Assembly (NCBI GenBank): GCA_009702205.1
Contig: WLIM01000021.1
Span: forward strand, 1 to 11,561
Direction: 5' to 3'
DNA from: Actinomycetota bacterium
GTDB lineage: Bacteria > Actinomycetota > Actinomycetes > Nanopelagicales > Nanopelagicaceae
DNA length: 11,561 bases
Both the position numbers and the translations under genes were made by a program. Positions 1-7,323 of this stretch are shown piece after piece. The notes under the pieces were generated by a model. It saw nothing but the letters and a program-made list of their open reading frames with translations. It was not told the DNA's origin and made no database searches. The number at the start of each line of letters is the position of its first letter. Within the stretch, counting starts at the first letter, position 1.

Positions 1-1576
1 ATGCGGCTTCATACTCTTCTGGAGTTTCAACTGGACTCAAACCACGGCGTTGCAATTCAAAGTCAGCCCTAAACTCAGGGTTTCCGCCAAGCATGATGTC
101 TGTACCGCGGCCTGCCATATTTGTTGCAACAGTTACGGCGCCAACGGTTCCGGCGCGCGCAATAATTGCCGCTTCGCGCTCATGTTGCTTGGCATTTAAA
201 ACTTCATGTGGAATTCCACGCTTTTTAAGAAGAGCTGAAAGTTCTTCAGACTTTTCAACTGAAACAGTTCCAACCAATACTGGCTGGCCCTTCTTGTGGT
301 GAGCTGCAATATCTTCTGCGCTAGCAATAAATTTTGCTAACTCACTCTTATAAATTAAATCTGGTTGATCGATACGTTGCATTGGTCGATTGGTTGGAAT
401 TGGAATAACGCCAAGCTTGTAAATCTGCATCAATTCTGAGGCTTCTGTCATCGCTGTTCCGGTCATACCAGAAAGCTTTTCGTAGAGACGGAAGTAGTTC
501 TGCAATGTAATTGTTGCGAGAGTTTGATTCTCGTCCTGAATTTCGAGGCGTTCTTTTGCTTCAAGTGCTTGGTGCAAACCTTCGTTGTAACGGCGGCCAG
601 CAAGCATGCGACCAGTGTGCTCATCAACAATGAGCAATTCACCGTTCATGACCACATAATCTTTATCGCGCTTGAAAAGCTCTTTTGCTCGAATTCCATT
701 ATTTAAATAGCCAATCATTGGCGTATTTACTGATTCATAAAGGTTTTCAATTCCAAGAAGTTCTTCAACTTTAGTAACACCAAGTTCTAGAACTCCAACT
801 GTGCGCTTCTTCTCATCGACTTCATAGTGCACATCGCGCTCTAGTTTTTGAGCAATAGTTGCGAATTCGACATACCATTTTGTTGGCTTATCAGCAGGTC
901 CAGAAATAATAAGTGGAGTTCTGGCTTCATCAATCAGGATTGAATCTGCTTCATCAATAATCGCAAAATTGTGTTCGCGTTGTACGCAATCTTCTAAAGT
1001 CCAAGACATATTGTCTCGAAGATAATCGAAACCAAATTCATTATTTGTTCCATAGGTGATATCTGCTGCATAAGCCTCGCGGCGTTCAGCAGGCGACATA
1101 TTTGAAAGAATTACGCCAACCTTTAAACCTAAGAAACGATGGATACGTCCCATCCACTCACTATCGCGTTCTGCCAAATAATCATTAACCGTAACTACGT
1201 GAACGCCTTTTCCGGTTAAAGCATTTAGATATGCCGGCAATGTAGAAACAAGGGTCTTACCTTCACCTGTTCGCATTTCAGCAACATTGCCTTTGTGAAG
1301 TGCGGCGCCACCCATGATCTGAACGTCATAGTGACGTTGACCAAGTGTGCGCTTTGCGGCTTCGCGAACCGTCGCAAATGCCTCTGGAAGCAAATCATCA
1401 AGAGTTTTTCCGGAAGCAAGTTGATCTTTTAATTTATTAGTTTGACCACGGAGATCGGCATCGCTTAGCGCAGAAACTTGTGGTTCAAAAGCTAAAACAT
1501 CTTTCGCAATTTTTTCGAGTTGGCGAATGTGGCGACCTTCTCCAGCACGCAAAATCTTGTCTAGTAGCGGTGACAC
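1..1576 (-). CDS. secA: Protein translocase ATPase SecA (3' end cut by window edge)
   Basis: SecA is the cytoplasmic motor ATPase that pushes unfolded preproteins through the SecYEG channel. The first 525 codons are present and the rest lies beyond the left edge. Reading from the GTG at 1576, the N-terminus (SPLLDKILRAGEG) is the normal SecA start. The Walker A motif MRTGEGKT is at residues 101-108, NDYLAERD at 131-138, the DEAD-like Walker B IIDEAD at 206-211 followed by the SILIDEARTP stretch, the preprotein cross-linking region from about 225 to 370, and the MAGRGTDIMLGGN helicase motif at about 487-499. After that motif the sequence continues with RGLSPVETPEEYEAA, an insertion I associate with actinobacterial SecA1. 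The GTG is preceded by GAAAGAGG at a short spacing; the ATG two bases upstream is in another frame and stops after five codons. The missing part should hold the helical scaffold and C-terminal domains. It follows comF after a 60-base gap on the same strand. Confidence 0.97.
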   Translation of the reverse strand, partial: MSPLLDKILRAGEGRHIRQLEKIAKDVLAFEPQVSALSDADLRGQTNKLKDQLASGKTLDDLLPEAFATVREAAKRTLGQRHYDVQIMGGAALHKGNVAEMRTGEGKTLVSTLPAYLNALTGKGVHVVTVNDYLAERDSEWMGRIHRFLGLKVGVILSNMSPAERREAYAADITYGTNNEFGFDYLRDNMSWTLEDCVQREHNFAIIDEADSILIDEARTPLIISGPADKPTKWYVEFATIAQKLERDVHYEVDEKKRTVGVLELGVTKVEELLGIENLYESVNTPMIGYLNNGIRAKELFKRDKDYVVMNGELLIVDEHTGRMLAGRRYNEGLHQALEAKERLEIQDENQTLATITLQNYFRLYEKLSGMTGTAMTEASELMQIYKLGVIPIPTNRPMQRIDQPDLIYKSELAKFIASAEDIAAHHKKGQPVLVGTVSVEKSEELSALLKKRGIPHEVLNAKQHEREAAIIARAGTVGAVTVATNMAGRGTDIMLGGNPEFRADFELQRRGLSPVETPEEYEAA

Positions 1577-1580
1577 ATGT

Positions 1581-1588
1581 CCTCTTTC
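1581..1588 (-). promoter_or_regulatory. secA ribosome binding site
   Basis: GAAAGAGG on the minus strand ends four bases before the GTG at 1576. The spacing is short, but it is the only purine-rich site nearby, and it supports GTG as the start because the overlapping ATG at 1578 opens a five-codon frame only. Confidence 0.55.
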
Positions 1589-1636
1589 GTCGCAATGATT
1601 TCTCTAAAGGGCCGCGCTAGCGGGCATGGGCATATC

Positions 1637-2323
1637 TTAATGTGTAAAACCATTAGTTGCGCACGAGGTCAGGACCCCATTCACCCCAATACCGCGGGTT
1701 TTTAGCGCGCTTTTTGCGGCCAAAACAGTGCTCCCGGTGGTTACTAAATCATCGAGTAAGAAGATTGGAATTTCGGAAATATTTACTTCGTTAAATCTGT
1801 TTAACGCGCTTCTTTCTATCTCAAATGCTCCCCTCATATTTAGCTCTCTCTCATTGATATTTAAGGTTGATTGATCTCTTACCTTTCTGGAATGGATAAG
1901 GCAATCAATAATCACAAATTCTTTTCTCGGATTTTTTTGAGAGAAGACTTCAATAAGTTTAATTATGTGTGCAAAACCGCGGGCCCTATTTGCTGCCTTA
2001 CGAGATGGAATTGGAATTAGGCATATTTTATCTTTAGTACTCGCCAATTCAAGTGCCACAGTTAAGTACTCGGCAAGAATTGCACGAGCAAAACTATTAT
2101 TGTCTTCCTTCGTCGCAAGAATTACGTGTGAAATTGTTGGCGAGAATTCACTTCCTGCAAATATTCGCAGCGAACCTCGATTCACGATATTTCTATGCAC
2201 CGCTAAATTGCTTGAACATTGGAGACAGATTCCGAGTTCATTTTTCATCGCAATATTTTGTGCCAGACAAAGAGCGCACCTCGTTTGGAAGATAAGACTT
2301 CCTAGTTCGGAAAATAGTTTCAC
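1637..2323 (-). CDS. comF: ComF-family phosphoribosyltransferase-like protein
   Basis: This 228-residue protein belongs to the ComF/GntX family. Members couple a small N-terminal zinc-binding module to a type I phosphoribosyltransferase fold and, in competent bacteria, help move incoming single-stranded DNA. Two CxxC pairs are visible at C16/C19 and C33/C36. The conserved IPIPSRKAANRARGF segment is at 103-117, the RDQSTLNINER segment at about 149-159, and the PRPP-binding loop IFLLDDLVTTGST at 187-199, with the usual paired acidic residues. The start is GTG at 2323, and no Shine-Dalgarno sequence is visible before it; an internal ATG at codon 26 lies after the first cysteine pair and is unlikely. 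The gene sits between mtrB (57-base gap) and secA, as in mycobacteria apart from missing neighbours. The family call is secure. A role in DNA uptake here is only inferred, since no other competence gene is in view. Confidence 0.9.
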   Translation of the reverse strand: MKLFSELGSLIFQTRCALCLAQNIAMKNELGICLQCSSNLAVHRNIVNRGSLRIFAGSEFSPTISHVILATKEDNNSFARAILAEYLTVALELASTKDKICLIPIPSRKAANRARGFAHIIKLIEVFSQKNPRKEFVIIDCLIHSRKVRDQSTLNINERELNMRGAFEIERSALNRFNEVNISEIPIFLLDDLVTTGSTVLAAKSALKTRGIGVNGVLTSCATNGFTH

Positions 2324-2380
2324 CGAACTATTATTTGATATTTAGCTATTTTATAAATTAAGCAAAATGAAGTTGTGCGT

Positions 2381-3907
2381 CTATTCTGGCTGTGCAGAAA
2401 TTGGTCTTGACTGAATAGATCCGCCTGCAAATTTTGGAATTGTTAAAACGAAGTGTGCTCCTTGGCCGCGTTCGCCCCACACATCAATGTCGCCTTGATG
2501 AAGCTTTGCATCTTCAAGCGCAATTGAAAGGCCAAGTCCCGTTCCACCCGTAGTTCTAGCGCGTGAACTATCTGCGCGCCAGAAGCGCTCAAAAAGTAAT
2601 TTCTTATCGGTGTAGTTAAATCCAACTCCGTAATCGCGAACACCTACCGAAACTTCATTCTCAGTCTCTGCAATTTGAACATCAATGCTCTTCTCTTCGC
2701 GATGATCAACGGCATTCGCAATTAAATTTCGAAGGATTCGCTTAATTCGGCGCGGGTCAACATCAACTAAAACTGGGCTTTCTGGCGCAATTAAATGAAT
2801 TATTCGATCTTGGCTTGGATGGAGATAATCAATTGTCTCTTTAACTAAAGAAGTTAAATCCGTTTCTTCAATCTCAAGAACTGCTGCTTGGGCGTCAAAG
2901 CGACTAACTTCGAGCAAGTCGGTGAGCAAAGATTCGAAACGTTCGATCTGGGAAATAAGGAGTTCTGCGCTTCGCCCAACAGTGGTCTCAAAATTATCTC
3001 GTGCTGAATAGATAACTTGAGATGCCATTCGAATTGTTGTTAGAGGTGTACGAAGTTCGTGGGAAACATCAGATACGAAGCGCTGTTGTAATTTTGAAAG
3101 ATTCTCTAGCCTTGAAATCTGTTGTTGAAGCGACACCGCCATTTCGTTAAAGCTGTATCCCAAACTTGCAATTTCGTCCTCACCATGAATATCCATACGT
3201 AGATCAAGGTTTCCAGCGGTTAACTCTTCAGCAACTCTAGCCGCATCTCTAATTGGCGAGATAAGTCGACGAAGCACGAAAAATGTAATCAAACCAATTA
3301 AGAAAGTTAAAGCAATTCCAGTCAGCCAGAGATAATTTAGAATCAATGACATTGTGCGCATTTGCTGGGCCAAGCTAAAGAGAACGTAGAACTCGTATTT
3401 TCCAGCGCCCTTAATTGTTAAATCATCGCCGACAATAATTGCGGGTTCTTTCTTGCCGTCTACATACTTAATTGTTGTGCGTTCCCAAGTGGTTTTCTTT
3501 GATTCTCGGGTCTTCTTCCTGAAATCCTTTTGAATTGATGTTGTATCTAAAAAGTTGGAAGTTCCATCGAACTTATATTTGCTTGGAGTATTTGCAAAGG
3601 CAAAGATTGCAAGCTCACGTGCTGCGCTTTCATAAGTCTTTGGCGGAACCGAGAGAATGTCGGCAAATATTGCCTTGAGTTGAGCTTTATCTTGATATTG
3701 CGAAAAAGTTAGTTGTAATTGCGTATTTCGTGAAGTTGATTGGGCATCGAGAATTGAAAGTTGTAATTTTTCATCAAAAATACCGGAAGATATTTGGTTA
3801 TATAAAGCTGACCCAAGGAGCCAAATTAGAACTCCGGATAGCGCAACAATTGTGGTTGTAACTCGGAAAACAAGGGATGCGCGCCAAGCTTTAAATGGCG
3901 ATTTCAT
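2381..3907 (-). CDS. mtrB: Sensor histidine kinase MtrB
   Basis: MtrB is the membrane sensor kinase partner of MtrA, the actinobacterial two-component pair that controls cell-wall metabolism, division and osmotic response. The 508-residue protein has a first membrane helix at about 17-36, an extracytoplasmic sensor region at about 38-187, a second helix at about 188-212 and a HAMP linker at about 211-265. The HisKA box VSDVSHELRTPL carries the phospho-accepting H283. The ATPase domain shows the N box RNLIANAVDH (393-402), the G1 box DYGVG (425-429) and the G2 box TGGTGLGL (453-460). The stretches ILRNLIANAVDH and RFWRADSSRAR are close to mycobacterial MtrB. It is somewhat shorter than the 567-residue M. 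tuberculosis protein. The ATG start at 3907 overlaps the mtrA stop by four bases (ATGA) and has GGAAG six bases upstream, so the two are translationally coupled. No lpqB follows; comF is next. Confidence 0.95.
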   Translation of the reverse strand: MKSPFKAWRASLVFRVTTTIVALSGVLIWLLGSALYNQISSGIFDEKLQLSILDAQSTSRNTQLQLTFSQYQDKAQLKAIFADILSVPPKTYESAARELAIFAFANTPSKYKFDGTSNFLDTTSIQKDFRKKTRESKKTTWERTTIKYVDGKKEPAIIVGDDLTIKGAGKYEFYVLFSLAQQMRTMSLILNYLWLTGIALTFLIGLITFFVLRRLISPIRDAARVAEELTAGNLDLRMDIHGEDEIASLGYSFNEMAVSLQQQISRLENLSKLQQRFVSDVSHELRTPLTTIRMASQVIYSARDNFETTVGRSAELLISQIERFESLLTDLLEVSRFDAQAAVLEIEETDLTSLVKETIDYLHPSQDRIIHLIAPESPVLVDVDPRRIKRILRNLIANAVDHREEKSIDVQIAETENEVSVGVRDYGVGFNYTDKKLLFERFWRADSSRARTTGGTGLGLSIALEDAKLHQGDIDVWGERGQGAHFVLTIPKFAGGSIQSRPISAQPE

Positions 3908-4590
3908 TGTGAACTTCCAGGAACTCCAGCCTTGTATCCAACACCTCTAACGGTAAGAATAATTGTTGGGTTCTCGGGATCTAATTCGACTTTTGAACGC
4001 AGGCGTTGGATGTGTACGTTTACTAAACGAGTGTCGGTTGCTGGGCGATAACCCCAGACTTCACTTAGTAGTGCTTCGCGAGTAAAGACGCGGCCAGGTT
4101 CTTTTGCTAGTGCTACCAAGAGGTCAAACTCAAGGCGAGTGAGGGCAATTACTTCGCCATTTCTAATAATTGAATGCTCAATTTGATCAATCTTTATATT
4201 GCCAATTCGTAGATCAGAACTTACCTCGGCTGTGCTGCGACGTAATCTAACTTTCATGCGTGCAACCAACTCAGATGGATCAAACGGCTTAACCATGTAG
4301 TCATCAGCGCCAGCTTCTAAACCAGCAACAACATCTTGCTTGTCGCCCTTTGCTGACAACATAACTATTGGAACCATTGATTTTTCTCGAATCAATTTGC
4401 AAACTTCAACACCATTTAAACCAGGAAGCATCACATCCAAAAGAATTAGATCTGGATTTTGTGCCAGAAAAAGTGGCATAACTTCATCGCCACGACCAAC
4501 TAAATCAACTTCATAACCCGCGCCAGTTAAAACGATGCCAAGCATCTCGGCAAGATCTTGGTCGTCATCGACGACCATGATCAGAGTCAT
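3904..4590 (-). CDS. mtrA: DNA-binding response regulator MtrA
   Basis: MtrA is the OmpR/PhoB-type response regulator phosphorylated by MtrB. The 228-residue protein has a receiver domain (about 1-118) with the acidic cluster D8-D10, phospho-acceptor D52 in LLDVMLPG, S79 in MLSAK at the switch position (threonine in the mycobacterial protein) and K101 in VKPF. A winged-helix DNA-binding domain occupies about 125-225, ending in LTRLEFDLLVALAKEPGRVF, the ADTRLVNVHIQRLRSKVE-type recognition segment (here TDTRLVNVHIQRLRSKVE) and a GVGYKAG terminus typical of MtrA. The ATG at 4590 shares its first base with the ahcY stop codon (TAATG), and a GGGAG lies 11 bases upstream. No separate promoter can be seen between ahcY and mtrA, so at least part of its expression should come from transcripts that begin upstream. 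In M. tuberculosis a thymidylate kinase gene (tmk) lies between these two genes; it is absent here. Confidence 0.96.
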   Translation of the reverse strand: MTLIMVVDDDQDLAEMLGIVLTGAGYEVDLVGRGDEVMPLFLAQNPDLILLDVMLPGLNGVEVCKLIREKSMVPIVMLSAKGDKQDVVAGLEAGADDYMVKPFDPSELVARMKVRLRRSTAEVSSDLRIGNIKIDQIEHSIIRNGEVIALTRLEFDLLVALAKEPGRVFTREALLSEVWGYRPATDTRLVNVHIQRLRSKVELDPENPTIILTVRGVGYKAGVPGSSQ

Positions 4591-5867
4591 TAGCTACCGT
4601 GCTCCCAAGAGTTGAGGTAAAGCTCTTGTGCTGGTGTTAGCTTGTCGATTGTTGAACCCATGCTCTCCAACTTTAGACGAGCAACTTCTTTATCAATCTC
4701 AGTTGGAACTTCATGTAATCCAGCGCCAAGTCCTGCTGCAGCCTTCAATAAATATTCTGCAGTAAGTGCTTGATCAGAGAATGACATATCCATAACAGAT
4801 GCTGGGTGACCTTCTGCCGCACCAAGATTTACTAAACGACCTTCTGCAAGAAGAAGAATGCGACGGCCATCAGCCATTACATATTCATCTGTTTGGTGAC
4901 GCATCTTGGCATTCTTGCTCTTGGCATTTTGTTCTAGCCATGCAACATCGATTTCAATATCAAAGTGGCCAGCATTCGAAAGAATCGCGCCATCTTTCAT
5001 AACCTTGAAGTGCTCTTCGCGGAGAACATCACGGTTACCAGTAACTGTTACATAAATATCGCCATACTTTGCCGCTTCGGTCATAGGCATAACGCGATAT
5101 CCCTGCATCAAAGCGTCTAGCGCCTTGGTTGGATCAATTTCAGTGACGATTACATCTGCGCCCATACCTTTTGCACGTTCTGCAACGCCTTTACCGCAGT
5201 AACCGAATCCGGCAACTACAAATGTTTTTCCTGCAACAAGCGAGTTGGTTGAGCGGAAGATTGCATCAAGTGTTGATTGACCAGTTCCAAAACGGTTATC
5301 AAACATGTGCTTGGTATCGGTGTCATTAACAGCAATCATTGGGAATTTTAGTGCGCCATCTTTTGTCATCTGACTTAGGCGAATAACACCTGTAGTTGTC
5401 TCTTCACAACCACCAATAATTCCTTCGATTAGCTCTGTGCGAGTTGTGTGAAGTGTGTTCACAAGGTCGCAGCCATCATCAAAAACTAAATGTGGCTTGA
5501 TATCTAGTGAGGCATTGATGTGTGAGTAATAGCCATCACGATCAACTGCATTGCGAGCAAAAACGCTAATTCCATATTCATGAACAAGAGCAGCTGCTGT
5601 GTCATCCTGAGTTGAAAGTGGATTTGATGCGCATAGCGCGAGCTCGGCGCCACCTGCTTTTAGCGCACGCATCAAGTTTGCAGTCTCAGTTGTTACGTGC
5701 ATACATGCAGAGATGCGAATTCCCTTAAATGGTTGTTCCTTAGCAAAACGCTCACGAATTTGTGCCAACACAGGCATATTGCGCTCGGCCCATTCAATTT
5801 TCTTCTTGCCTTCAGCTGCAAGAGCAGCATTAGCTATGTCATGTTTTACGGCAGTTTGAACGTTCAC
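4590..5867 (-). CDS. ahcY: S-adenosylhomocysteinase, short form
   Basis: AhcY reversibly hydrolyses S-adenosylhomocysteine to adenosine and homocysteine, removing the product inhibitor of methyltransferases in the activated-methyl cycle. Catalytic residues are all present: H57 (ACMHVTTETA), D131 in FDDGCDL, E156 in GGCEETTTG, and K186, D190 and N191 in NDTDTKHMFDN. The NAD-binding loop AGFGYCGKG is at 219-227, and the later histidine is in LGAAEGHPASVM. At 425 residues it is shorter than the roughly 480-500-residue enzymes I know from mycobacteria and Streptomyces. It ends in LTPAQELYLNSWEHGS rather than in the KPDHYRY-type tail, whose lysine and tyrosine contact the neighbouring subunit's NAD. 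This resembles the short archaeal, Thermotoga and cyanobacterial forms. The start is GTG at 5867 with AGGAG six bases upstream. The stop overlaps the mtrA start by one base. manB lies 33 bases upstream. Confidence 0.97.
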   Translation of the reverse strand: MNVQTAVKHDIANAALAAEGKKKIEWAERNMPVLAQIRERFAKEQPFKGIRISACMHVTTETANLMRALKAGGAELALCASNPLSTQDDTAAALVHEYGISVFARNAVDRDGYYSHINASLDIKPHLVFDDGCDLVNTLHTTRTELIEGIIGGCEETTTGVIRLSQMTKDGALKFPMIAVNDTDTKHMFDNRFGTGQSTLDAIFRSTNSLVAGKTFVVAGFGYCGKGVAERAKGMGADVIVTEIDPTKALDALMQGYRVMPMTEAAKYGDIYVTVTGNRDVLREEHFKVMKDGAILSNAGHFDIEIDVAWLEQNAKSKNAKMRHQTDEYVMADGRRILLLAEGRLVNLGAAEGHPASVMDMSFSDQALTAEYLLKAAAGLGAGLHEVPTEIDKEVARLKLESMGSTIDKLTPAQELYLNSWEHGS

Positions 5868-5873
5868 TAATAA

Positions 5874-5878
5874 CTCCT
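5874..5878 (-). promoter_or_regulatory. ahcY ribosome binding site
   Basis: AGGAG on the minus strand lies six bases before the GTG at 5867. It is one of the clearest Shine-Dalgarno sequences in the window and fixes GTG as the ahcY start. Confidence 0.8.
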
Positions 5879-5891
5879 ATTTTATGTTTAG

Positions 5892-5914
5892 GGGCTTAGG
5901 TTATCGCTTAGCCC
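5892..5914 (-). other. Imperfect hairpin across the manB stop codon, upstream of ahcY
   Basis: On the minus strand the arms GGGCTAAG (5914-5907) and CTAAGCCC (5899-5892) can pair over eight positions with a single A-A mismatch, around a seven-base loop CGATAAC. The manB stop codon TAA (5903-5901) lies in that loop. The following bases are CTAAACATAAAATAGG, not a run of T, so this is not a typical intrinsic terminator. It ends 13 bases before the ahcY ribosome binding site. It may act in mRNA processing or stability, or be chance; only the pairing itself is seen. Confidence 0.45.
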
Positions 5915-7301
5915 TGATGATTGCGAGTAGAGCATCGCGGGCCTTGATCATTTGGGCTTCAGTATCGCCCTCAACATTTAATCGAAGTAGAGGTTCGGTA
6001 TTTGAGGCTCGAACGTTAAACCAGAATTTAGGGCCAGTAAGAGTTATGCCATCTAACTGGTCGACATCAAAACCTTTTCCATCTGGGCCATATTCCGCAA
6101 GAATTGCCGCTACCGCAGCTGGAACATCCTTAACCTCGGAATTGATTTCACCACTTGCTACATATCGATTAAATGGTTTTAGTAATGAAGAGAGCGATTT
6201 CTTATCGCTAGCTAATTCTGTAAGTGCAAAGAGCGCCGCCAACATGCCGGAATCTGCACGCCAAAAATCTGAGAAGTAGAAGTGGCCAGAATGTTCGCCA
6301 CCGAAAATCGCATCGCTATCGGCCATCATCTTTTTGATAAATGAGTGACCTACTCTGGAACGCAATGGCTTACCGCCATTTTCTTCAATTATTTCTGGAA
6401 CTGCTCTGGATGAAATTAAGTTATAAATTATTGTTGAGCCAGGCTTGCGCTTTAATTCTCGAACTGCAATAAGAGCAGTTAGAGCCGATGGATTTACCAA
6501 CTCGCCTTTCTCGTCGATTAAAAAACACCGATCAGCATCACCATCAAAAGCCAATCCGATATCAGCTTTCTCTTTCAAAACTCGCTTCTGGAGATCCACT
6601 AAGTTCTTAGGATCAATTGGATTTGCTTCATGGTTTGGAAAATTGCCATCTAACTCAAAATACATCGGGATTACATCAACATTTAACTTAGACATAACTG
6701 CAGGCGCGGTATGTCCAGCCATACCATTTCCGGCATCGATAACAACTTTTAATTTACGTTGCGGCCGATTTGAGTCTTGCATTTCAGGAAATAGTGAAAG
6801 TAGAAAATCTACGTATTCATTTAACAAATCACGATTACTTTCAATGCCAACTGGGCGATTAGTGATAGGAAGTCCTTCGAGTATTAATTGCTTGATTCGA
6901 CGTAAACCTGAATCCTGCCCAATTGGGACTGCCCCGCTTTTGCAGAGTTTCATACCGTTATAAGCCGCTGGATTATGACTTGCGGTAAACATCGCACCGG
7001 GCATATTTAATTTTCCTGCAGCAAAATAGAGCATGTCTGTTGAAGCTAATCCAATTCGGATTACATCCATTCCCTGCGATGTTGCGCCATCAGAGAAAGC
7101 ATCAGCAAGTGTTGGAGATGAAGGACGCATATCTTCGCCAATAATTATTGTTGAAGGTTCGCGCTCTTCTTGCAGGAATCTTGCATATGCCCCACCAAGT
7201 GCGAAAGCAAAGTCCGGAGTTAACTGACTTTCAACCAAGCCTCTAACGTCATAGGCCTTGATGATTGAATCTAAGAAATCAGCGGTTAACCCTTTAGACA
7301 T
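5901..7301 (-). CDS. manB: Phosphomannomutase/phosphoglucomutase ManB
   Basis: This is a member of the alpha-D-phosphohexomutase superfamily, which interconverts hexose 6- and 1-phosphates. At 466 residues it has the usual four-domain length for bacterial PMM/PGM. The catalytic phosphoserine S108 lies in TASHNPAAYNG, the metal-binding loop DGDADR is at 253-258, the sugar-recognition loop GGEHSGH at 334-340, and the phosphate-binding loop RASNTEP at 431-437. GEHSGH fits mannose/glucose phosphate enzymes rather than GlmM, though substrate choice cannot be settled from sequence alone. Mannose 1-phosphate would feed GDP-mannose for envelope glycans, which fits the glycosyltransferase and DUF5719 genes upstream; in mycobacteria the orthologue lies in the same neighbourhood. 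The ATG at 7301 is 22 bases after the DUF3499 stop and has no clear ribosome binding site. manA, which is nearby in M. tuberculosis, is not next to it here. Confidence 0.93.
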   Translation of the reverse strand: MSKGLTADFLDSIIKAYDVRGLVESQLTPDFAFALGGAYARFLQEEREPSTIIIGEDMRPSSPTLADAFSDGATSQGMDVIRIGLASTDMLYFAAGKLNMPGAMFTASHNPAAYNGMKLCKSGAVPIGQDSGLRRIKQLILEGLPITNRPVGIESNRDLLNEYVDFLLSLFPEMQDSNRPQRKLKVVIDAGNGMAGHTAPAVMSKLNVDVIPMYFELDGNFPNHEANPIDPKNLVDLQKRVLKEKADIGLAFDGDADRCFLIDEKGELVNPSALTALIAVRELKRKPGSTIIYNLISSRAVPEIIEENGGKPLRSRVGHSFIKKMMADSDAIFGGEHSGHFYFSDFWRADSGMLAALFALTELASDKKSLSSLLKPFNRYVASGEINSEVKDVPAAVAAILAEYGPDGKGFDVDQLDGITLTGPKFWFNVRASNTEPLLRLNVEGDTEAQMIKARDALLAIIRAKR

Positions 7302-7323
7302 GGAGTTAATCTAACTTAAATTC

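Noticed and set aside
1607..1628. GC-rich palindromic stretch around CGCTAGCG between comF and secA, considered as a terminator
   Set aside because: Only about four base pairs can form (CCGC/GCGG) and no T-run follows in either direction.
1965..2345. Plus-strand open frame of 126 codons opposite comF
   Set aside because: It lies antisense to a well-supported ComF with intact motifs, has no recognisable domain and no ribosome binding site; it is a shadow frame.
5868..5900. S-adenosylhomocysteine riboswitch before ahcY
   Set aside because: The gap is 33 bases, too short for the known class, and no conserved core can be recognised even when the manB end is included.
5884..6279. Plus-strand open frame of 131 codons over the manB 3' end
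   Set aside because: It is antisense to ManB domain 4, with no homology recognised; it runs through the hairpin region by chance.
6445..6963. Plus-strand open frame of 172 codons inside manB
   Set aside because: It is antisense to the conserved core of ManB; the serine- and arginine-rich translation is typical of a mirrored coding frame.
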